NCBI GenBank assembly: GCA_947625935.1
Contig: CANQQE010000006.1
Location: 1-64,000, forward strand
Length of the DNA stretch: 64,000 nt
DNA from: an uncultured Muribaculaceae bacterium
GTDB lineage: Bacteria > Bacteroidota > Bacteroidia > Bacteroidales > Muribaculaceae
Direction: 5' to 3'
The first letter of the stretch is position 1. Every line of letters starts with the position of its first letter. Below, in pieces: positions 26,127 to 35,036 of this stretch. The notes beneath the pieces are model-generated. The model was not told where the DNA came from. It did no database searches and saw only the letters and a program-made list of their open reading frames with translations. A program made the translations under genes and the position numbers.

Positions 26127-26731
26127 TGGAAGAAAAAGCTACGCAATTCTCGCTTCCGTCGCTTGCCGGTAAACTCGTCATGCTCGCAAGCGGCTCGCCA
26201 CGCCGCAGGCAACTTCTATCAGACCTCGCAATTGATTTTACGCTCGCTCCAACCCTCGAGATTGAGGAAACCTACCCCGACGGCTTAGCCCCTGAGGAAG
26301 TGGCCCCATACCTCTCCAAATTGAAGGCCAGAGCCTACCGGGCGATTCTTGACGAAAACGAAATCGTCATCACAGCCGACACGGTTGTCGTCAACGAAGG
26401 TAAAGTCCTCGGAAAACCTAAGGGCAAGGATGAAGCAAAAATGATGCTTCGAAGTCTTAGCGGACACTCTCACAAAGTCATAACCGGAGTTACAATAATG
26501 AGCACAGATAAAGAGACGACATTTTCCGCGGAAACTGAAGTGGAGTTTGCCTCACTAACTGAGGATGAAATAGATTTTTATGTAGATCATTTCAATCCGG
26601 TCGACAAAGCCGGCGCTTACGGAATACAGGAATGGATTGGTTGCATAGGTGTAAAAAGCATAAAAGGCAGCTTCTATAATGTTATGGGGCTACCACTACA
26701 CAGGCTGTTTGACGAGCTGAAACGTTTTTGA
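26126..26731 (+). CDS. maf: Maf-family nucleotide pyrophosphatase
   Basis: House-cleaning nucleoside triphosphate pyrophosphatase acting on modified or non-canonical nucleotides, historically linked to septum formation. The 201-aa protein has the phosphate-binding LASGSPRRRQLL loop (near residue 20), EETYPDGL, the catalytic ITADTVV segment (Asp near 84) and KAGAYGIQEWIG near the C-terminus. The DKAGAYGIQ motif is typical of the dTTP/UTPase (YhdE) subgroup. The start at 26126 overlaps the phosphatase stop; the in-frame ATG 11 codons upstream lies inside that gene. It ends the HU-SPOR group. Confidence 0.9.
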   Translation: MEEKATQFSLPSLAGKLVMLASGSPRRRQLLSDLAIDFTLAPTLEIEETYPDGLAPEEVAPYLSKLKARAYRAILDENEIVITADTVVVNEGKVLGKPKGKDEAKMMLRSLSGHSHKVITGVTIMSTDKETTFSAETEVEFASLTEDEIDFYVDHFNPVDKAGAYGIQEWIGCIGVKSIKGSFYNVMGLPLHRLFDELKRF

Positions 26732-26739
26732 TAGATTAA

Positions 26740-27876
26740 TCAGACGATTTCAAGTGTTATAGCAAAATAAGGGTCCGGCTCAATCAACGACAAAGTCCCG
26801 GCAGTTAACCGCCCGTTTTCAATTACCGGCACACCTCGCTCAACAGAATCCCGTCCATAACCCACCTTCATCATAGCGTTAAATCCCGGAGCGACAAAAC
26901 GCTCCCCCAAGACATGAGCAACTATACCCATGGTCATTCGCAAATTCAGTTCGACACAAGGGTTTATCTCATACTTACCCGACTCATCTCTGTAGACAAG
27001 CATATCGACACCGAAATATCCTTCGTAATCGTTCTTCAACAGCTCGGAAAGCAACTGCGGCATCACAGCCTCCAAGTCATCCAAGGTGGATGTCGATACA
27101 AATCTTCCAATATACTCGGTTTTAATGCGATAATCCGGCATTATCAAATTACCTGAATATGAAAAGCCATTATCAGCGACGAAGGCAGAATAACCGATAA
27201 AAGCTACCGCCCCGTTTTTGGCGTGAAACAACATTGCGAAATCAATCTGTTTGTCAAGAGCCTTCTCAATCATGACAGAGCCTTGTCTGTTTATCATTCC
27301 CTCCACTTTTTTAGCTATAGCACTTGAAGACATTCCGCTGACATCAACCACTCCGCGCCCGGTACTTGAATAGGGCAATTTGACAAAAGCTTTGCCCTCA
27401 AACCGAGCGACATTCCTCAGACATTCATCCACCGAAAAAGCCTCTTCTGGAACCGGCGGCAAATTCATAGTCAAACGCCGTCGGATTTCATTGGAAATTT
27501 CCACTGTTAGACGTCTGTGACTAAGAGCCCTCATGCGGTCGAGCGCATCGTCAGAAGGTAAAAGCCCGCATGGCACCCCCGCCGCTTTAAAAACGCTACG
27601 AGCGTCAACCGACCATCCCCATGGACTGCAGGCGGTGAGCTTGTCAACTTTTCCGTCAAATATCTCAGTTCCAATTTCAAAATCAGATCTCAACTTATCA
27701 AGCCATGTGTAGCTAACGCAATTCGCAAGGACTACATCTGACTTACGCCCATACCATAGCGGAAGCATTCTACCGGCCCACGCAAGCCGGGCGGCATTAG
27801 CCGGAGGGGTGTATCGTGCAGTGTTTACCGCAAGTGCGAGGTCATTATGAGGGTTAAACCACAACAGACTGCTCAT
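26740..27876 (-). CDS. Orphan ATP-grasp-like protein
   Basis: Function unknown. The 378-aa protein opens with LLWFNPHNDLALA, a motif I do not know from any characterised enzyme. The middle has KAFVKLPYSSTGRGV (about residues 165-180) and QGSVMIEKAL, matching the nucleotide-lysine and loop region of ATP-grasp folds; the C-terminus has YEGYFGVDMLVYRD and YEINPCVELNLRMTMG, like the metal-binding E-x-N segment. An ATP-dependent carboxylate-amine or similar ligase is thus likely. Its ATG overlaps the TAA of the upstream glycosyltransferase gene (TAATG), so the two are coupled. The longer in-frame start lies inside that gene. Confidence 0.75.
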   Translation of the reverse strand: MSSLLWFNPHNDLALAVNTARYTPPANAARLAWAGRMLPLWYGRKSDVVLANCVSYTWLDKLRSDFEIGTEIFDGKVDKLTACSPWGWSVDARSVFKAAGVPCGLLPSDDALDRMRALSHRRLTVEISNEIRRRLTMNLPPVPEEAFSVDECLRNVARFEGKAFVKLPYSSTGRGVVDVSGMSSSAIAKKVEGMINRQGSVMIEKALDKQIDFAMLFHAKNGAVAFIGYSAFVADNGFSYSGNLIMPDYRIKTEYIGRFVSTSTLDDLEAVMPQLLSELLKNDYEGYFGVDMLVYRDESGKYEINPCVELNLRMTMGIVAHVLGERFVAPGFNAMMKVGYGRDSVERGVPVIENGRLTAGTLSLIEPDPYFAITLEIV

Positions 27877-28925
27877 TACTGCAAAATCTGGCAAACCTTG
27901 GATATAACCTTTTTTGCCGTTCTGACAAGTCTTTGAGAGTTGTTGTTGTGTTCGGCAAGATTATAAATCGCAGAAGCGTCTTTGCGCAGAATCGCCATCA
28001 CAGGCGATTGCGTCTGAAAATCAGCTTGCGCCTTTACATCTTTAAGCATACTCCAATATGGCTGGTCAAGACGTTCCAATATGATTTTTTCAATGGCTGC
28101 TCGCGAACCAACTTTATAAAGAATCATCTGCTCGACATCAGACATAAGCACATTTTTTATCTCAATCAGCACATAATCCTTAGCTTTGTTGTAATTGTAT
28201 TTTTCAATCAATTCAAGTTTTAGTCTGAAAAGATATTCAAGATTAGGATAGAGATGAGAATTATATTTTGATGTCATACCTCCATAACGATAAGCGTAAC
28301 CTACGCTATCCATTATGTAGATTTTTTTCAGGTGAGGAAATAATTTGAGATTAAAAAGATAGTCTTCACACATTCCAAGCCCAGATGGTGATAGAGCGGC
28401 ACCGTCAATACTCGATTTCCGATAGAGCTTGCCACACATATATGTCTGGAGTATGCTCATACCAAAAAAGGACATATAATAATCATCAAAAAGCTCTGGT
28501 TGGCCTAACAGACCATATATCGGACTGGGGCTTATGCGTCCTACACGTCCAAAACGATCCACCACCCTTTTGAAACAAAACTCCACATAATCAGCACCCG
28601 TCTCGGTTGCTTTTGAATGTGCTTTATCTAAGATGTCATCGCTGAGCAACCAATCATCAGAATCGACAAAAGTCAGCCATTCCCCCGACGCAACTTCCAT
28701 TCCGGAAAAGCGGGCGCGATCAACCCCCTCGTTAACTTGTTTATCTATAATCTTCACACGGGAATCCTTAGCCGCATAACGGCGTAAAATGTCAATTGAA
28801 TTGTCGGGTGACGCATCGTTAACCACTATGACTTCCAAATTTTTGTATGTTTGAGCCAATATGGAGTCCAAGCATTGTGGAATATATTTGGCCGTCTTGT
28901 ATACAGGTACGATAACTGATATCAT
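27876..28925 (-). CDS. GT2 family glycosyltransferase
   Basis: Cytoplasmic nucleotide-sugar-dependent glycosyltransferase, 349 aa. The GT-A domain shows SVIVPVYKTAKYIPQCLDSI at the start, VNDASPDNS, and the metal-binding FVDSDDWL (DxD-type motif near residue 93). No transmembrane segment is present; a C-terminal ~120-residue helical extension follows the catalytic part. It is likely to act in surface polysaccharide or glycan assembly; sugar and acceptor are unknown. It is divergent from mutL and shares with it a 42-bp palindromic promoter region, and is coupled to the ATP-grasp orphan downstream. Confidence 0.87.
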   Translation of the reverse strand: MISVIVPVYKTAKYIPQCLDSILAQTYKNLEVIVVNDASPDNSIDILRRYAAKDSRVKIIDKQVNEGVDRARFSGMEVASGEWLTFVDSDDWLLSDDILDKAHSKATETGADYVEFCFKRVVDRFGRVGRISPSPIYGLLGQPELFDDYYMSFFGMSILQTYMCGKLYRKSSIDGAALSPSGLGMCEDYLFNLKLFPHLKKIYIMDSVGYAYRYGGMTSKYNSHLYPNLEYLFRLKLELIEKYNYNKAKDYVLIEIKNVLMSDVEQMILYKVGSRAAIEKIILERLDQPYWSMLKDVKAQADFQTQSPVMAILRKDASAIYNLAEHNNNSQRLVRTAKKVISKVCQILQ

Positions 28926-28946
28926 TTCGACTTGTTTTTATTTTTA

Positions 28947-28988
28947 CAAAGGTACATAAAAAAATCGCGATTTTTTTATGTACCTTTG
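28947..28988. promoter_or_regulatory. Perfect 42-bp palindrome with divergent promoter elements
   Basis: Both strands read CAAAGGTACATAAAAAAA, then TCGCGA at the centre, then the mirror image. Each arm ends in TACCTTTG, a consensus -7 element: 28947-28954 faces the glycosyltransferase gene (ATG 21 bp away) and 28981-28988 faces mutL (ATG 26 bp away). It may also be an operator or form a cruciform. Confidence 0.7.
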
Positions 28989-29014
28989 AATGTTGAAAAG
29001 AAAAAGGAATTAAA

Positions 29015-30895
29015 ATGAGTGACGTAATAAGATTGCTACCCGATTCCGTCGCCAACCTAATTGCGGCAGGAGAAGTAATACAACGTCCGGCATCGGTTGT
29101 GAAAGAGTTAGTGGAAAACTCAGTCGATGCCGATGCCGATAATATTCAAATCATAATAAAGGATGCCGGACGCACACTCATACAAGTAATAGATAACGGT
29201 TGCGGCATGACTCCGACCGATGCCCGTATGGCTTTTGAGAGACATGCTACCTCCAAAATAAAAGAGGCTAATGACCTGTTTTCGCTTCATACTATGGGAT
29301 TCAGAGGCGAGGCATTAGCCACAATCGCCGCTGTTGCAGAGGTCGATCTCCGCACAATGCCCCATGGCGAAAGCATCGGCTCTCGACTAATCATAAACGA
29401 CAACAGAGTCGAGAGCCAGGAGCCTGAAGCATGCGTGCCGGGAAGCAACATGATGGTTAAAAATTTGTTTAGCCGACAACCTGCCAGACGTAAATTTTTG
29501 AAAAAAGATTCTGTCGAACTTTCCCACATAATCCACGAATTTGAACGTCTCGCTTTGGTGAATCTTGATGTTGAATTTACATTAATGCACAATGGCACAG
29601 TGCTCCACAAGCTGCCGAAATCGCCAATGAAACAGAGAATCAGTGATTTATTCGGCAAATCAGTGGGGCAACAACTGATACCCGTCGAAACCGAAACTTC
29701 GATTGTTAAAATAAGCGGATTCGTGGGTCTACCCGAAAACGCTCGCCGCAGAAATGCCCTGCAATATTTTTTTGTCAATGGCCGTAATATGCGCCACCCC
29801 TACTTTCATCGGGCGGTTATGCAATGCTATGAACAATTGATTCCGAGCGAATGCCATCCCACATATTTTCTTAATTTCTCGGTCAATCCTTCATCTATCG
29901 ATGTAAACATACACCCGACTAAAAACGAAATAAAGTTTGAGGATGAGCAGGCCATATGGCAAATTTTGGCAGCGGCAGTCAAAGAATCTCTCGGCAAGTT
30001 CAACGCTGTCCCTGCGATTGACTTCGATTCGGGGGATGCGCCCGAAATCCCGGCATTTATCCCCGATGCTTCAGCAAGCCCTTCATTCAAACTGGACCCA
30101 ACCTATAACCCCTTCAATCAACCTTACACCTCTCCTACCGGCGGCACTTCTGGCAGCGCTATGAACTCATGGTCGCGCGAACGCAGAGCAGCCACCGATG
30201 ACTGGGACAAACTGTACCAACAATTTGAAGGGAACAAGGAAGAAATGCCAATGCCACCCACTGAAACCAGAGAAAGCGCATTGAACTCAAGCATTCAATC
30301 ATCAGATTCGCTCGACCTCGACATACAAAAAAACGCCGTCGGCGTCATGCAATTGCGAAACAAATATATCATAACGCCCACCCATGGAGGGCTTATGGTA
30401 GTCGACCAGCACCGCGCACATGAACGTATATTGTATGAACGGTTCCTTAACATGATTGAAAGCGGCACGTTTTCATCCCAAAGATTGATTTTCCCTGAAG
30501 CGATAGACCTTAACCCGGCACAGCACGTTATGCTTGAAAGCATAGCACCGCAATTGACCGAACTCGGGTGGGACATATCTTGCCTGGGGCCGAACTCATG
30601 GGCCATAAACGGTCAACCGGCTGTTATCGAGAATAGGAACCCGGTGGAAATACTGTTAGCAATCTTGGCTGATTTTATCGAAACAGGACAACCGATCGCC
30701 GACGAAATCGTTTCACGCACAGCCCAATCATTAGCTCGTGCCGCATCAATTCAGTCAGGGCAACCGTTAAGCATCGAAGAGATGGACCGCCTGCTAAGCG
30801 ACCTGTTCAAGCTCTCATCGCCAAATTATACCGCAGATGGGCGAACCGTGCTAAACGTCATATCGCATGAGGATATAAGCCGATTGTTCGCATGA
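29015..30895 (+). CDS. mutL: DNA mismatch repair protein MutL
   Basis: ATP-driven matchmaker between MutS and downstream repair steps. The 626-aa protein has the GHKL ATPase motifs ELVENSVDADA (about residue 32), DNGCGM, GFRGEALATIA, then a low-complexity linker (about 345-425). The C-terminal domain contains DQHRAHERILYE, close to the endonuclease metal motif DQHAxxE, but the zinc-binding CPHGRP is replaced by YTADGRT, and the preceding Cys is Ala. This form is what I expect in Bacteroidota; nicking activity is uncertain. It is transcribed alone from the palindromic promoter. Confidence 0.95.
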   Translation: MSDVIRLLPDSVANLIAAGEVIQRPASVVKELVENSVDADADNIQIIIKDAGRTLIQVIDNGCGMTPTDARMAFERHATSKIKEANDLFSLHTMGFRGEALATIAAVAEVDLRTMPHGESIGSRLIINDNRVESQEPEACVPGSNMMVKNLFSRQPARRKFLKKDSVELSHIIHEFERLALVNLDVEFTLMHNGTVLHKLPKSPMKQRISDLFGKSVGQQLIPVETETSIVKISGFVGLPENARRRNALQYFFVNGRNMRHPYFHRAVMQCYEQLIPSECHPTYFLNFSVNPSSIDVNIHPTKNEIKFEDEQAIWQILAAAVKESLGKFNAVPAIDFDSGDAPEIPAFIPDASASPSFKLDPTYNPFNQPYTSPTGGTSGSAMNSWSRERRAATDDWDKLYQQFEGNKEEMPMPPTETRESALNSSIQSSDSLDLDIQKNAVGVMQLRNKYIITPTHGGLMVVDQHRAHERILYERFLNMIESGTFSSQRLIFPEAIDLNPAQHVMLESIAPQLTELGWDISCLGPNSWAINGQPAVIENRNPVEILLAILADFIETGQPIADEIVSRTAQSLARAASIQSGQPLSIEEMDRLLSDLFKLSSPNYTADGRTVLNVISHEDISRLFA

Positions 30896-30907
30896 AACCA
30901 ATAAACC

Positions 30908-30941
30908 AACTTTTTATAGAGCGGCACTATAGAGAAAAGTT
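30908..30941. terminator. Probable bidirectional terminator after mutL
   Basis: AACTTTT/AAAAGTT stem with an inner TATAG/CTATA pairing lies at the junction of mutL and the convergent AraC gene, running 15 bp into the latter's 3' end. A stem with A/T-rich ends on both sides fits termination for both strands. Confidence 0.4.
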
Positions 30942-31814
30942 GTCTTTACGGTAATCACGAGGTGATTTCCCTGTGTGATGTTTGAAATATTTTCCAAAGA
31001 AAGATTGGTTTGGAAAATTTAAATCCCGGCTAATTTCCTGTATGGACTTGTCGCTATCCGACAACATCATTTTTGCTGTGAGAATGACATATGAATCAAT
31101 CCATTCTCCGGCAGTGCGTCCGCTTACCTCTTTAATCACGGATGACAGATGCTTTGACGTGACACACATCTTATCGGAGTAGAATCCGATTGAGCGTTCA
31201 CTACGATGGCACTGCTCAACTAATGTGATGAAACGATAGAACAATTCTTCGCCACGTTTATGCCCGCTCCATGTGTATTTTCCGAGATGCGCCGCATATA
31301 ATCCAAGGGTTTCATACAAAATCGCCTCTCCAAGCCTTTTAACTACCATCTCAGAACAACTGTCGTTCCGATCTCGCAGTTTATGCCGCAGCAAGTCATG
31401 AAACATGACTTGTGTGGCTGTTTCCTCTGGCGATATAGAAATAACAGGATTATCACGGAAACTCATGAAACAAACCACAACCTGCGATAGATAAGGTAAA
31501 GCGCGCTCAACCACTTTCCTTGTGGCCGAAATAGAAAAACCGCTGAAATCATCGGTAGCCTTATAACCCGTGACAATATGTCCCGGCCCAATGACCATCA
31601 TTTCATTAGCCCTAATCACGCGTGCTGACAAGTCAATATCAATAGTAAGCTCCCCTTGAACACCGACAACAGAGATTACTGATTCGGTCTTCAAGGGGAA
31701 CTTGAAATTTTTCAACATCTCAACACTGCTAATCACCGTCAACCGAGATGATTGGCTATCCTCGCTCATATTCATGTCGGAATTTGAACCCCACATCTCG
31801 GTTAACGACAACAT
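30927..31814 (-). CDS. AraC-family transcriptional regulator
   Basis: The 295-aa protein ends with a two-part AraC helix-turn-helix (TSKHLSSVIKEVSGRTAGEW, then IQEISRDLNFPNQSFFGKYF and a TGKSPRDYR signature, residues ~195-290). The N-terminal ~150 residues form a predicted beta-rich cupin-type sensing domain (VISVVGVQGELTIDIDLSA). It belongs to the AraC group common in Bacteroidales for stress and metabolite sensing; the ligand and targets are unknown. The gene starts 23 bp after alaS on the same strand, so it may be partly co-transcribed with it. Several alternative Met codons exist near the start; the first was kept. Confidence 0.85.
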   Translation of the reverse strand: MLSLTEMWGSNSDMNMSEDSQSSRLTVISSVEMLKNFKFPLKTESVISVVGVQGELTIDIDLSARVIRANEMMVIGPGHIVTGYKATDDFSGFSISATRKVVERALPYLSQVVVCFMSFRDNPVISISPEETATQVMFHDLLRHKLRDRNDSCSEMVVKRLGEAILYETLGLYAAHLGKYTWSGHKRGEELFYRFITLVEQCHRSERSIGFYSDKMCVTSKHLSSVIKEVSGRTAGEWIDSYVILTAKMMLSDSDKSIQEISRDLNFPNQSFFGKYFKHHTGKSPRDYRKDNFSL

Positions 31815-31837
31815 AGCAATTGCGTTGCTTATCGATT

Positions 31838-34453
31838 TTAAAGAAGCTCTTTTAGCTTTTGTTCAGCGACCTTGATGTTATCGGAATCCTTACCTCCGGC
31901 CTGAGCAAATCCCGGCTGACCACCGCCCCCGCCTTTAATCAACTTGGCAGCCTCTCTGACCATGGCTGAAGCATTATGGCCATCTTTCACCAAATCTTCG
32001 GTTAGCATGACAGTCAACAACGGTTTACCCACGGCATCGGTAGTCGCCGCTATAAAAGCGGTGTTTTTAGGCGACAACGCACGCACTTTAAATGCGACAT
32101 TTTTGACAATCTCAGGCACACGAGTACCCCCTAACATCACGGTTTTAATACCGTTCACCATGACCGGGTGCTCAAGCAAGCGTTGCGACAAGGTTTCCAC
32201 ACGTTCGTTCATGTAATCCTCAGCCTGTTTGCGCAAGTCGGCATTATCCTCAATTGATTTGCGAAGTGCCTGTATGAGATTAGGCGCATTATTAAACATC
32301 GCCGCAATCTCTTTAAGGGTACCCGACAATTCTTCAAAAGCCGACTCAACACGTTCGCCGGTGATAGCTTCAATACGCCTTACCCCGGCAGCAATGCTAC
32401 TTTCCGAAACGATTTTAATCATACCGATATTACCGGTATTCTCAACATGGGTACCACCGCATAATTCCACTGAATCTCCATACTTGATGACCCTCACCTC
32501 ATCACCATATTTCTCACCGAACAGAGCCATCGCACCCATTTCTTTAGCCTCCGCTATAGGCACTGAACGACGTTCGTCACGGGCAATAGCCTGACGCACC
32601 TTTGCGTTGGCGAGACGTTCAACCTTAGAGATTTCATCGGGTGTGAGTTTTTGGAAATGAGAAAAATCAAAACGCAACACATCAGGAGAGACAAACGAAC
32701 CGCGCTGTTCAACATGTGTTCCAAGCACTTCTCTCAACGCTTCATGCAACAAGTGTGTCGCCGTGTGGTTGCAAGATGTCGCAAGGCGAGCCTTCTCATT
32801 TATGCGAGCCTCAAACGTCGCGTTCATATCTTTCGGCAACGACTTGGTCAGATGCACACCGACACCGTTTTCGCGTTTTGTATCATATATCTCAATCACT
32901 TCATCATCTGTCGAGAGAGTGCCGCGGTCACCTACCTGACCACCCATCTCAGCATAAAATGGGGTCACATTGAGTATAATCTGATAATACTCGTTGTTTT
33001 TCTGCTTCATTTTGCGGTAACGAAGGATTTGAGCCGGTGTGGATGTCATATCATATCCGACAAACTCCTGCTCACCATCCCTTACTGTTACCCAGTCGCC
33101 GGTTTCGACAGCGGCGGCATTGCGCGCTCTCGCTTTCTGGGCTTCCATCTCTTTAGCAAAACCCTCATGGTCAAGAGCCATGCCTTTCTCTTTCAGAATG
33201 AGCTCGGTCAAATCCAACGGGAAACCATATGTGTCATAAAGCACAAACGCTTGTTGCCCTGAAATTTGTGACTTACCATCTTTTTTCGCTGCGTCTATCG
33301 TGTTCTCAAGAAGATGTATCCCGTTCTCAAGTGTGCGAAGGAAAGAATCTTCCTCCTCTTTTATCACTTTCATGATAAGCTCACGCTGTTTGGCAATTTC
33401 GGGATAAGCCTCCCCCATGCTTTCGATGAGTGTATCGACCAGACGATACATGAACGCTTGTTTCTGTCCCAGGAACGTATAGGCATAACGGATGGCTCGA
33501 CGCTGTATGCGCCGTATCACATAACCGGCTTTGGCATTACCCGGAAGCTGTGAATCGGCAATCGAGAATGCTATCGTGCGCACATGATCGGCAATAACCC
33601 TCATCGCCACATCAACTTCATTATTTTCGCCGTATTTTTTGCCCGACAATGAGGCAATAGCACTGATGAGCGGAGTGAACACATCGGTATCGTAATTGGA
33701 CGTTTTGCCTTGAAGCGCCATGCACAGACGTTCAAACCCCATGCCTGTATCGATAACTTTTGCGGGGAGCGGTTCAAGCGACCCGTCAGCCTTGCGGTTA
33801 TATTGCATGAACACAAGATTCCAAATCTCAATCACCTGAGGATGGTCATGATTGACGAGATCAGCTCCGGCAATTTCGGCACGCTCGGCGTCACTTCTCA
33901 AATCAATATGAATTTCAGAGCATGGGCCGCAAGGGCCGGTATCGCCCATTTCCCAGAAATTATCATGCTTGTTACCGTTAATTATGTGCGATGCGGGCAA
34001 GTGCTTTTCCCATATGGCGGCAGCTTCTTCGTCGCGAGAAAGACCTTCTGAAGGCGAACCCTCGAAAACTGTGGCATAGAGTCTTTCGGGATCAAGTTTC
34101 AAAACATCGACGAGATACTCCCACGCCCAGTCAATAGCCTCTTTTTTGAAATAATCGCCAAAAGACCAGTTCCCGAGCATTTCAAACATCGTGTGATGAT
34201 ATGTATCATGCCCCACTTCCTCAAGGTCGTTGTGTTTACCGCTCACGCGCAGACATTTCTGGGAGTCGGCCACCCGCTGATATTTTGCAACGGCATTGCC
34301 GAGAATTATATCCTTGAATTGGTTCATACCGGCATTGGTGAACATCAACGTCGGGTCATCTTTAATAACCATTGGAGCCGAGGGGACTATCTGGTGTCCC
34401 TTGCTTCGGAAAAACTCCTTGAACGATTCTCGTATTTCCTTTGCTGTGAGCAT
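31838..34453 (-). CDS. alaS: Alanyl-tRNA synthetase
   Basis: Charges tRNA-Ala and edits mis-charged Ser or Gly. The 871-aa class II enzyme starts with [13 protein letters not shown], has motif 2 region [17 protein letters not shown] (near residue 85), the editing-domain zinc motif CNHTATHLL and CGGTH (about residues 565-675), and the C-terminal [14 protein letters not shown] oligomerisation segment. It is full length. It has its own promoter (TTG-20-TAATTTTG at 34530-34560) divergent from the MerR-type gene. Confidence 0.97.
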   Translation of the reverse strand: MLTAKEIRESFKEFFRSKGHQIVPSAPMVIKDDPTLMFTNAGMNQFKDIILGNAVAKYQRVADSQKCLRVSGKHNDLEEVGHDTYHHTMFEMLGNWSFGDYFKKEAIDWAWEYLVDVLKLDPERLYATVFEGSPSEGLSRDEEAAAIWEKHLPASHIINGNKHDNFWEMGDTGPCGPCSEIHIDLRSDAERAEIAGADLVNHDHPQVIEIWNLVFMQYNRKADGSLEPLPAKVIDTGMGFERLCMALQGKTSNYDTDVFTPLISAIASLSGKKYGENNEVDVAMRVIADHVRTIAFSIADSQLPGNAKAGYVIRRIQRRAIRYAYTFLGQKQAFMYRLVDTLIESMGEAYPEIAKQRELIMKVIKEEEDSFLRTLENGIHLLENTIDAAKKDGKSQISGQQAFVLYDTYGFPLDLTELILKEKGMALDHEGFAKEMEAQKARARNAAAVETGDWVTVRDGEQEFVGYDMTSTPAQILRYRKMKQKNNEYYQIILNVTPFYAEMGGQVGDRGTLSTDDEVIEIYDTKRENGVGVHLTKSLPKDMNATFEARINEKARLATSCNHTATHLLHEALREVLGTHVEQRGSFVSPDVLRFDFSHFQKLTPDEISKVERLANAKVRQAIARDERRSVPIAEAKEMGAMALFGEKYGDEVRVIKYGDSVELCGGTHVENTGNIGMIKIVSESSIAAGVRRIEAITGERVESAFEELSGTLKEIAAMFNNAPNLIQALRKSIEDNADLRKQAEDYMNERVETLSQRLLEHPVMVNGIKTVMLGGTRVPEIVKNVAFKVRALSPKNTAFIAATTDAVGKPLLTVMLTEDLVKDGHNASAMVREAAKLIKGGGGGQPGFAQAGGKDSDNIKVAEQKLKELL

Positions 34454-34529
34454 ATTTTGATTGGTTAAGTAGTTATATATTCGTATAATAAAAAACGCCT
34501 TACAGGCTATCTTTAGTCCAATTAATCTA

Positions 34530-34560
34530 CAAAATTACTGCGATTTTATTATTTTTGCAA
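34530..34560. promoter_or_regulatory. Divergent alaS and merR-type promoters
   Basis: For alaS, minus-strand TAATTTTG (34530-34537) is preceded at exactly 20 bp by TTG (34558-34560). For the MerR-type gene, plus-strand TATTTTTG (34550-34557) lies 33 bp before its ATG. The two sites overlap, so binding at one should hinder the other. Confidence 0.6.
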
Positions 34561-34590
34561 AAATAAAGTGACTAAACGATTTCACACGTC

Positions 34591-34938
34591 ATGACCGATA
34601 CTTTGCAAAAAAAATATTATAAAATCAGCGAAGTTGCCGAGATTCTTTCCATCCCGGCCTCGACGCTGCGTTTTTGGGAACGGCATTTCACAATTATCAA
34701 CCCGAAGCGCAACGACCGCGGCACCAGGTTTTACACACCGGCAGATGTCGAAACAATCAAGATGGTATATTTTCTCGTAAAAGAAAAAGGGTTGAAACTC
34801 GATGCCGCACAACAACAGATCAAACGCAACCGAACAGGCATAGAACGTAAGTCACAAGCCATCGAACGGCTCAAGGCGGTCAGGTCCACACTACAGCAAA
34901 TGCTCGATGCGTTAAACGAAAAAAGAATGCGTATGTGA
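34591..34938 (+). CDS. MerR-type transcriptional regulator
   Basis: Small DNA-binding protein, 115 aa, made of one MerR winged helix (KYYKISEVAEILSIPASTLR, then FWERHFTIINPKRNDRGTRF, with YTPADVETIKMVYFLVKEKG) and a C-terminal coiled-coil for dimerisation. No effector domain or cysteine ligand follows, so it is not a metal or drug sensor of the classic type. Such short MerR proteins are found near alaS in several Bacteroidales. It lies alone and faces away from alaS. Its targets are not indicated; its own promoter overlaps that of alaS, which makes autoregulation or alaS control possible. Confidence 0.87.
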   Translation: MTDTLQKKYYKISEVAEILSIPASTLRFWERHFTIINPKRNDRGTRFYTPADVETIKMVYFLVKEKGLKLDAAQQQIKRNRTGIERKSQAIERLKAVRSTLQQMLDALNEKRMRM

Positions 34939-34989
34939 CCACCCGCCACAACAGCAATTAATCATTTTTCGACACATACACAAAAAAAC

Positions 34990-35015
34990 AAAAGGCCCCT
35001 TCGCGAGGGCCTTTT
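34990..35015. terminator. Bidirectional terminator, merR/ompA
   Basis: Stem AAAAGGCCC/GGGCCTTTT is flanked by GCTTTTTG on the plus strand and, read from the minus strand, by GTTTTTTTG. It lies between convergent genes and should serve both. Confidence 0.85.
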
Positions 35016-35036
35016 GCTTTTTGTACGTATAAGATG

